Shown here in pieces: positions 59,201-64,000 of a DNA stretch of 64,000 nt; the first letter of the stretch is position 1; every line of letters starts with the position of its first letter. The notes under the pieces were generated by a model that saw only the letters and a program-made list of their open reading frames with translations, was not told the origin of the DNA and did no database searches. Made by a program: the position numbers and the translations under genes. Source of the stretch: Streptomyces sp. HUAS CB01. Lineage in GTDB: Bacteria; Actinomycetota; Actinomycetes; Streptomycetales; Streptomycetaceae. The stretch spans positions 868,001-932,000 of the forward strand of contig NZ_CP129137.1 of NCBI RefSeq assembly GCF_030406905.1, given 5' to 3'.

Positions 59201-59389
59201 GCCGGCTCTCCTACTGCATCGTCATTACTGAGCTGCCTTGTGCAGGCAGCATAGGCGCCTGAAGGCGGGGTTTCCGGTCGGGGCGACCGGCGCACCGAAC
59301 GAAATATTACTCGCCAGTACATCCACTGCTTGCCCAGTGAGCAAGCGCTTGGAACTGTGACCTTGCCAACGCTGTGTAACCGGGATCTC

Positions 59390-59896
59390 TCAGTCCCTCA
59401 ACGCGTTGAAGCGGCCTTGGTGGTACAGCAGTGGCCGACCGACGCCCTCCGGGTCCCCGGCCACCGCCTCGGCGATCACCACCCGGTGGTCCCCCGCGGG
59501 CACCCGGGCCACGACCCGGCAGACCAGCCACGCCAGCACGCCGTCCAGAAGCGGCACACCCTCGGGCCCGGTACGCCATCGGGTGGGCGGGGCGAACCTG
59601 TCGGCGCCCCTGCGCGCGAACGTGGCGGCCAGGTCGCGCTGGCCCTCGGAGAGTATGTGCACCCCGACGTGCCCCGCCTCGGCGATGACCTGCCAGCTGG
59701 ACGAGCCGGTGCCGATGCCGAACGACAACAGTGGGGGCTCGGCCGCTACGGAACTCAGCGAGGTCGCGGTGAACCCGACGGGGCCATCACCGTGCGCGGT
59801 GATGACCGCGACTCCTGCGGCATGGCGCCGGAACACGGAGCGCAGCAGGTCGGGGGAGGCCAGTCGGGGAGTGCCGAGGCCGGGCGTGGCCGCCAT
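59390..59896 (-). CDS. Flavin reductase-like domain protein
   Basis: About 168 aa of the FMN-binding split barrel: SVFRRHAAGVAVITAHGDGPVGFTATSLSSVAAEPPLLSFGIG in pieces, HVGVHILSEGQRDLAATFA and a late GDHRVVIAEAV. Such proteins supply reduced flavin to monooxygenases. AAGGA eight bases before the ATG. It is upstream of and in line with etfBA but 189 bp away. Confidence 0.9.
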   Translation of the reverse strand: MAATPGLGTPRLASPDLLRSVFRRHAAGVAVITAHGDGPVGFTATSLSSVAAEPPLLSFGIGTGSSSWQVIAEAGHVGVHILSEGQRDLAATFARRGADRFAPPTRWRTGPEGVPLLDGVLAWLVCRVVARVPAGDHRVVIAEAVAGDPEGVGRPLLYHQGRFNALRD

Positions 59897-60127
59897 GGAG
59901 AGGTCCTTCTGCGAGGGGATCGGTCGGGGTCGTCGCGGCTCAGACACCCGGACAGAGAGCGCTCGCGTCGTGGGCCGGGGCGTTCCGGTGCTGCTTCCGG
60001 CCGGTGGGAAGGAGTTCTGTTGGCACATCGTCAGACTGACGATTGCCGGTGCGTGCAGTCAAGTGGGCCCGGACAGATGGGAGCTGCGTCACGGTCCGTC
60101 ACCGGCCCGTCGCCGAGACGGCCGGCG

Positions 60128-60541
60128 TCAGACGGCCTCACCGAGGGCCGCGATGACATCCGCCTTGCGGGGCTGCCCCGATGCCCTCCGCACGATCCGG
60201 CCCCGCGCGTCGAGCACCAGCACGGTGGGGGTGCGCAGGATGTCCAGTTCGCGTACGAGCGCGAGCCGCTCCTCGGCGTCGATCTCGACGTGGGCGACCC
60301 CGTCGACCATGTCCGCGACTTCCGCCAGGGTGCGCCGCGTCGCCCGGCAGGGCTGGCAGAACGCGCTGGAGAACTGCACGAGCGTCGCCCTCTCCCCCAG
60401 TTCCGCGCCCAGTTCGGCCGCACCGAGCCGGCGTTCCATGTCCCGCCCGCGCACCCTCGGCCTCCCGCTCGTCCGGCGGTGCAGCAGTCCGAAGGCCCCC
60501 GCCACCGCGAGGACCGCCGCGCACACCACAAGTCCGGTCAT
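60128..60541 (-). CDS. Membrane-anchored thioredoxin-like protein
   Basis: A 137-aa protein with an N-terminal membrane helix (LVVCAAVLAVAGAFGLL) and a thioredoxin domain with active site FCQPCRATR and the cis-proline region DILRTPTVLVLD. GGAGGG just before the ATG. It faces a DUF4395 gene, a pairing common in actinomycetes and suggestive of disulfide or cytochrome maturation. Orientation of the domain is not certain. Confidence 0.9.
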   Translation of the reverse strand: MTGLVVCAAVLAVAGAFGLLHRRTSGRPRVRGRDMERRLGAAELGAELGERATLVQFSSAFCQPCRATRRTLAEVADMVDGVAHVEIDAEERLALVRELDILRTPTVLVLDARGRIVRRASGQPRKADVIAALGEAV

Positions 60542-60618
60542 CGTTTCCCTCCAGCGTTCACAGGACCGCAATGATTCCCGCGCCCGGCCTCCGTGTCCCC
60601 CGGGGGATCCTGGGCGGC

Positions 60619-61038
60619 ATGGACACCATCGACGCCAGGGGGCCGCGCTTCGGCGCCGCCGTCACCACCGCCGTACTCGCCGCCGTCCTCGTCACCTCCG
60701 GCTGGGCACTGCTGGCCTGGCAGGCGCTGTGCTTCGCCATGGGCGCCGCGGCCGGCGCCCAGCGGTCACCGTACGGCTGGGTGTTCCGCGCCTTCGTACG
60801 GCCCCGGCTCGGCCCGGTCACGCAGACCGAGTCTCCCGCGCCTCCGCGATTCGCGCAGGGGGTGGGGCTCGTCTTCGCCCTGGTGGGGCTCGCCGGGTAC
60901 CTGTGGGGGCCGGAGTGGCTGGGCATGGCGGCCACCGGCTGCGCACTGGCGGCGGCGTTCCTCAACGCGGTCTTCTCGTACTGCCTGGGCTGCGAGACGT
61001 ACCTGCTGCTGCGCCGCGCCACGGCGGCTCGCGGCTGA
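60619..61038 (+). CDS. DUF4395 membrane protein
   Basis: About 139 aa with four hydrophobic segments. It starts MDTIDARGPRFGAAVTTAVL, has AQRSPYGWVFRAFVRPRLGP after the first helical pair, and ends with FSYCLGCETYLLLRR, whose CxxC is conserved in this family. It probably works with the divergent thioredoxin-like protein. An ATG at 60571 with AGGA upstream is an alternative start. Confidence 0.85.
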   Translation: MDTIDARGPRFGAAVTTAVLAAVLVTSGWALLAWQALCFAMGAAAGAQRSPYGWVFRAFVRPRLGPVTQTESPAPPRFAQGVGLVFALVGLAGYLWGPEWLGMAATGCALAAAFLNAVFSYCLGCETYLLLRRATAARG

Positions 61039-61246
61039 GCGGAAGGGGGCCCGGAGGGGGCGCGACGAACACCGTCGCGGCGTGGCAGGTGACACGACGT
61101 GACGAGAATCTCGCCGTCCGACGCGCCGAGGACTGGCCGTTGCGCCGCGCATGGGGCACGATCTGCCCAATGCCGCAAACCTACGGCTGCGTAACTTCCG
61201 GTGGGAGACCCCTCCCCGGGACACAGAAGGAAGGGCCTCTCGCGAC

Positions 61247-61969
61247 ATGGCAGAGTTCGTCTACCGGCCGGTCATCGGCGCCGCACTCGCGATGTTCAAG
61301 GCGCTCGACCTGAAGATCGACAACCAGGGTTCGGAGAACATCCCGCGCTCCGGCGGCGCGGTGCTGGTGAGCAATCACATCAGCTACCTGGACTTCATCT
61401 TCTCCGGTCTGGCCGCGCTGCCGCAGAAGCGCCTGGTGCGTTTCATGGCGAAGGACTCGGTGTTCCGGCACCGGGTCTCGGGGCCGCTGATGCGGGGCAT
61501 GAAGCACATCCCCGTGGACCGCAAGCAGGGCGAGGCGGCGTACGCACACGCGCTGGACTCGCTGCGCGCGGGCGAGGTGATCGGCGTGTTCCCGGAGGCC
61601 ACGATCTCCCAGTCGTTCACGCTGAAGGGCTTCAAGTCCGGCGCGGCGCGCCTCGCACAGGAAGCCGGTGTGCCGCTCGTCCCGATGGCCCTGTGGGGCA
61701 CGCAGCGGCTGTGGACCAAGGGCCGGCCGAAGAACCTCCGGCGCAACCACATCCCGGTGACGATCCGCGTCGGGGAGCCCATGGAGGCGCCGACGGACCA
61801 GTACGCCGGGGCGATCACCCGCCGACTGCGGGAGCGGGTGCAGGAACTGCTGGAGTCGGCGCAGCGTGCCTATCCGGTGCGCCCGAAGGACGCCTCCGAC
61901 ACATGGTGGGTGCCCGCGCACCTCGGGGGCACGGCCCCGACGCCCGCGGAGGTCCGCGAGGCCCACTGA
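61247..61969 (+). CDS. 1-acyl-sn-glycerol-3-phosphate acyltransferase (PlsC family)
   Basis: A 240-aa acyltransferase. Catalytic HX4D in SNHISYLDF (residues 42-50), substrate motif VFPEATISQSF and a PxxxLWGTQR segment. It transfers acyl chains to lysophosphatidic acid or a related lysolipid at the membrane. The start MAEFVYRPVI has no good ribosome site; longer in-frame starts exist but do not look like the family. Confidence 0.9.
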   Translation: MAEFVYRPVIGAALAMFKALDLKIDNQGSENIPRSGGAVLVSNHISYLDFIFSGLAALPQKRLVRFMAKDSVFRHRVSGPLMRGMKHIPVDRKQGEAAYAHALDSLRAGEVIGVFPEATISQSFTLKGFKSGAARLAQEAGVPLVPMALWGTQRLWTKGRPKNLRRNHIPVTIRVGEPMEAPTDQYAGAITRRLRERVQELLESAQRAYPVRPKDASDTWWVPAHLGGTAPTPAEVREAH

Positions 61970-62069
61970 GCGGCTCGCGCCACTCCCGTCCTCCGTACCG
62001 GCCCCGCCGTGGCGCCGGGAGCGGACGGACCGTGGCAGCCGAGCACGAGGGGCCCCGCGGGACGCCTCG

Positions 62070-62759
62070 TCAGAGCGTACGGATCGTGATCCGGGCTCCC
62101 GGGCTGAGCTTCTCCAGTGACGCGGCGAGCTCCGCGCCCGCCGCGTCGAGTTCCCCGGCGGTCATCGGGGCAAGGGACTCCAGCAGGAAGAGGGCGTTGA
62201 CGGACTCCTCGGTGAGCCGGGTCCGGGGGCCCTGGCGCCAGTTCCAGCGGCGGCAGGTGACGCCCTCCTCGTCGCACCACACGATCTCGCCCGGTTCGGG
62301 GTGCTCCACACTCTCCTCGCCCCCGGCGACGGTGACGAACGGCTCCCGGCCGGTGGCGCGCACCAGGCGCATTCCGCCCCGGATCCGGTCCGCGTCCTCG
62401 CCGCCGACCGGGATCAGACGGGCCACGCTGAGCGCGTTGTAGGCGTCGACGAGGCGATTGATCCGGGGCAGCCCGGCGCCGGACAGCGCACGCCTGGCGA
62501 GGGCCTCGGCGGAGTTGCGGGTACGGGACGGCTTGGCCCCGAAGGCGCAGTAGGCGGCACGCCAGGCCGCCATGTGCGGGTCCTCGTGCGGGGCGCGGCC
62601 GCCAAGACGTTCCGCGACGCGGTCGGCCGCGTCGTCGAGGAGCGCCGAACTCGCCTCGTCGCTGGGGCCGTTGACCAGCCCCTGGGCCTCGACGACGAGT
62701 GGGGCGAATCCGGGGACGAGGCCGTGGACCTCGTCGGAGACGGTGAGCGTGAGAGGCAT
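62070..62759 (-). CDS. B3/B4 tRNA-binding-domain protein
   Basis: A 229-aa protein of the B3/4 fold seen in the editing part of phenylalanyl-tRNA synthetase beta chains: GAKPSRTRNSAEALARRALSG in part, LPRINRLVDAYNALSV and IPVGGEDADRIRG. Stand-alone B3/4 proteins may edit mischarged tRNA or free amino acids. Length is normal and the frame intact. It lies 47 bases after the transglutaminase remnant, so the two were probably one operon. Confidence 0.88.
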   Translation of the reverse strand: MPLTLTVSDEVHGLVPGFAPLVVEAQGLVNGPSDEASSALLDDAADRVAERLGGRAPHEDPHMAAWRAAYCAFGAKPSRTRNSAEALARRALSGAGLPRINRLVDAYNALSVARLIPVGGEDADRIRGGMRLVRATGREPFVTVAGGEESVEHPEPGEIVWCDEEGVTCRRWNWRQGPRTRLTEESVNALFLLESLAPMTAGELDAAGAELAASLEKLSPGARITIRTL

Positions 62760-62805
62760 GGGCGTCCTTGCCTGGGAGTGCTGCGGCGCGTGCTGCGGAC
62801 GGCCC

Positions 62806-63400
62806 TCAGAGCGCGGTGGGCGGACACGCCGCGAGGGAGTGCCGGTCCCACGCGGACCGGAGGGCCTTCAGCACCTGGAGTGCGGTACATCATACAGGAC
62901 TGAATAGTCCATCTCATTGGACTCAGGGTCGGGCGTGAAAGCCGGCCGCTCCCGGCCCGGCGGGAACCGGGCGCCCACGCCCGGCCTGTTGCCGCGCGGA
63001 TCCCGGCGGTGCCAGGTCCGCCCACCGGCATCCGGACCGCGACGAGCCCGTGCACGACGTCGAGCTTCTGGTAGCAGAGCGCGGCGGGGAGGGCTCCGGC
63101 CCGCAGCAGCGCGGCCAGGGCGTGCGCCTTGGCGCAGCAGATTCCGGTCCGCTGCTCGATGGCGTCGGACGCCCGCCAGGTGACCCGGAGGTCGTCCGCG
63201 TCGATCGAGTGCGGGATGGCGTCGCGGACGAACTCAAAGGCGGCTCTGGCGTGTTCATGTGCATCACCGGCGCCCGAGCGAAGGCGAGCGGACGTCTCGC
63301 GCACCAGCGGATGCTCATGATCGATGGCATCATCGGCGGCGAGATGGGCGGAGATTCCGTTCCGGGGGCCTGCTGGATCAGCGCCCTGGCGCGCGAGCAC
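62806..63400 (-). pseudogene. Transglutaminase-like gene with frameshifts
   Basis: The first segment, in frame from 63400, gives HPLVRETSARLRSG, RTGICCAKAHALAALLRAGA (catalytic Cys) and YQKLDVVHGLVAVRMPVGG (His). Near 63014-63020 the frame changes to WHRRDPRGNRPGVGARFPPG (Asp) and PESNEMDYSVLYDVPHS, and near 62873 it changes again to VLKALRSAWDRHSLAACPPTAL with the natural stop at 62806. A third shift may exist near the N-terminus (LIQQAPGT appears out of frame). So at least two single-base lesions break a formerly normal gene of about 200 codons. Confidence 0.8.
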
Positions 63401-63485
63401 AGGAACGCGCCCGGTCGAGAGTCAATGAACTCCCGACCGAGCGCATACCCACGCGGCGCCTGGGGTCAGTGCCCCGACAGATCGG

Positions 63486-64000
63486 TCAGCGCGCCATCTC
63501 TTCCTTCAGCGCGAGGACGAAGGCGTCCACGTCGTCCTCGCGGGTGTCGAACGAGCACATCCAGCGGACGTCGCCGGCCGCCTCGTCCCAGAAGTAGAAG
63601 CGGAAGCGCTTCTGGAGCCGGCGGCTCACGTCCTGCGGCAGCCGGGCGAAGACCGCGTTGGCCTGGACGGGGTAGAGGATCTCCACCCCGTCCACCGCCC
63701 GGACGCCCTCGGCCAGCCGCTGGGCCATGGCGTTGGAGTGCCGCGCGTTGCGCAGCCACAGGTCCTTGGCGAGCAGCGCCTCCAACTGCACCGAGACGAA
63801 GCGCATCTTCGAGGCCAGCTGCATCGACATCTTGCGCAGATGCTTCATGTGGCTGACGGCGTCCGGATTGAGCACGACCACGGCCTCGCCGAAGAGCATG
63901 CCGTTCTTGGTGCCGCCATAGGAGAGGACGTCCACGCCGACGGCGTTGGTGAACGCGCGCATCGGCACGTCCAGCGACGCCGCGGCGTTGGCTATCCGCG
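63486..64000 (-). CDS. Low-specificity L-threonine aldolase-like PLP enzyme (partial, 5' end outside window)
   Basis: The C-terminal 171 codons are visible; the start lies beyond the right edge. VLSYGGTKNGMLFGEAVVVL contains the PLP lysine in the family's GGTKNG motif, and the rest (MSMQLASKMRFVSVQLEALL, PVQANAVFARLP, FYFWDEAAGDVRWMCSFDT) fits beta-eliminating lyases of the threonine aldolase group, which split threonine to glycine and acetaldehyde. Confidence 0.9.
   Translation of the reverse strand, partial: RIANAAASLDVPMRAFTNAVGVDVLSYGGTKNGMLFGEAVVVLNPDAVSHMKHLRKMSMQLASKMRFVSVQLEALLAKDLWLRNARHSNAMAQRLAEGVRAVDGVEILYPVQANAVFARLPQDVSRRLQKRFRFYFWDEAAGDVRWMCSFDTREDDVDAFVLALKEEMAR

Overview
The window reads as chromosomal DNA of a Streptomyces or very close actinomycete. 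GC content is above 70 percent, many genes start at GTG, one enzyme belongs to a mycothiol-dependent family, and several proteins belong to families I know almost only from streptomycetes (DUF6332, DUF6643, DUF6924, DUF6986, SCO4225-type membrane proteins; names from memory, not searched). I see no rRNA, tRNA, CRISPR array or phage module. One insertion sequence is present.

Layout. 1-7071: a divergent metallophore-type locus. On the minus strand are a possible 47-aa leader ORF, a PLP-dependent cysteine-synthase-like enzyme, a DUF364 protein, an MFS exporter, and a FecCD permease, FecE ATPase and substrate-binding lipoprotein (the last cut by the window edge). Divergent on the plus strand is a GHMP kinase resembling L-threonine kinase. 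Two AT-rich Zur-box-like palindromes overlap the two divergent promoters, so I read the locus as a candidate zinc-regulated, NRPS-independent zincophore biosynthesis, export and uptake system. 7380-9263: an MHS-type symporter, a perfect terminator hairpin and 56-bp tandem repeats. 9264-17352: PucR-type regulator, 3-hydroxybutyrate dehydrogenase-like SDR, NUDIX hydrolase, apolipoprotein N-acyltransferase, PH-like membrane protein, Asp/Glu racemase and a GT2 glycosyltransferase. 17366-31041: TerD-family protein, MOSC protein, membrane protein, a beta-helix/AAA+ fusion, a large membrane alpha/beta-hydrolase, a DeoR regulator with SRPBCC proteins, a Cds1-like PLP enzyme and an anti-sigma-type ATPase.

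31133-32868: an IS256-family element interrupts a small SHOCT-domain gene; the 8-bp target duplication is intact and excision restores a 99-codon frame. 33401-45392: methyltransferase, ROK regulator, two MFS transporters, DksA-like zinc finger protein, a MarR/MFS divergon with a 27-bp operator, a NarL-type two-component system and a TetR/F420-type reductase divergon. 45714-55519: geranylgeranyl reductase, M20 dipeptidase, kinase-NUDIX fusion, PGRP-type amidase, a frameshifted DUF6924 gene, a secreted DUF4394 protein, and a ROK kinase/LacI divergon. 55520-64000: a GT-alternating tract, DUF6986 aldolase-like protein, etfBA, flavin reductase, thioredoxin/DUF4395 divergon, acyltransferase, B3/B4-domain protein, a frameshifted transglutaminase remnant and a partial threonine aldolase.

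Most of the window is ordinary streptomycete core or semi-core chromosome. The left 7 kb is the part most likely to encode an undescribed system. Three of the four regulator divergons (MarR, TetR, LacI) carry clear palindromic operators. All functional names are from motif reading; no database search was run.
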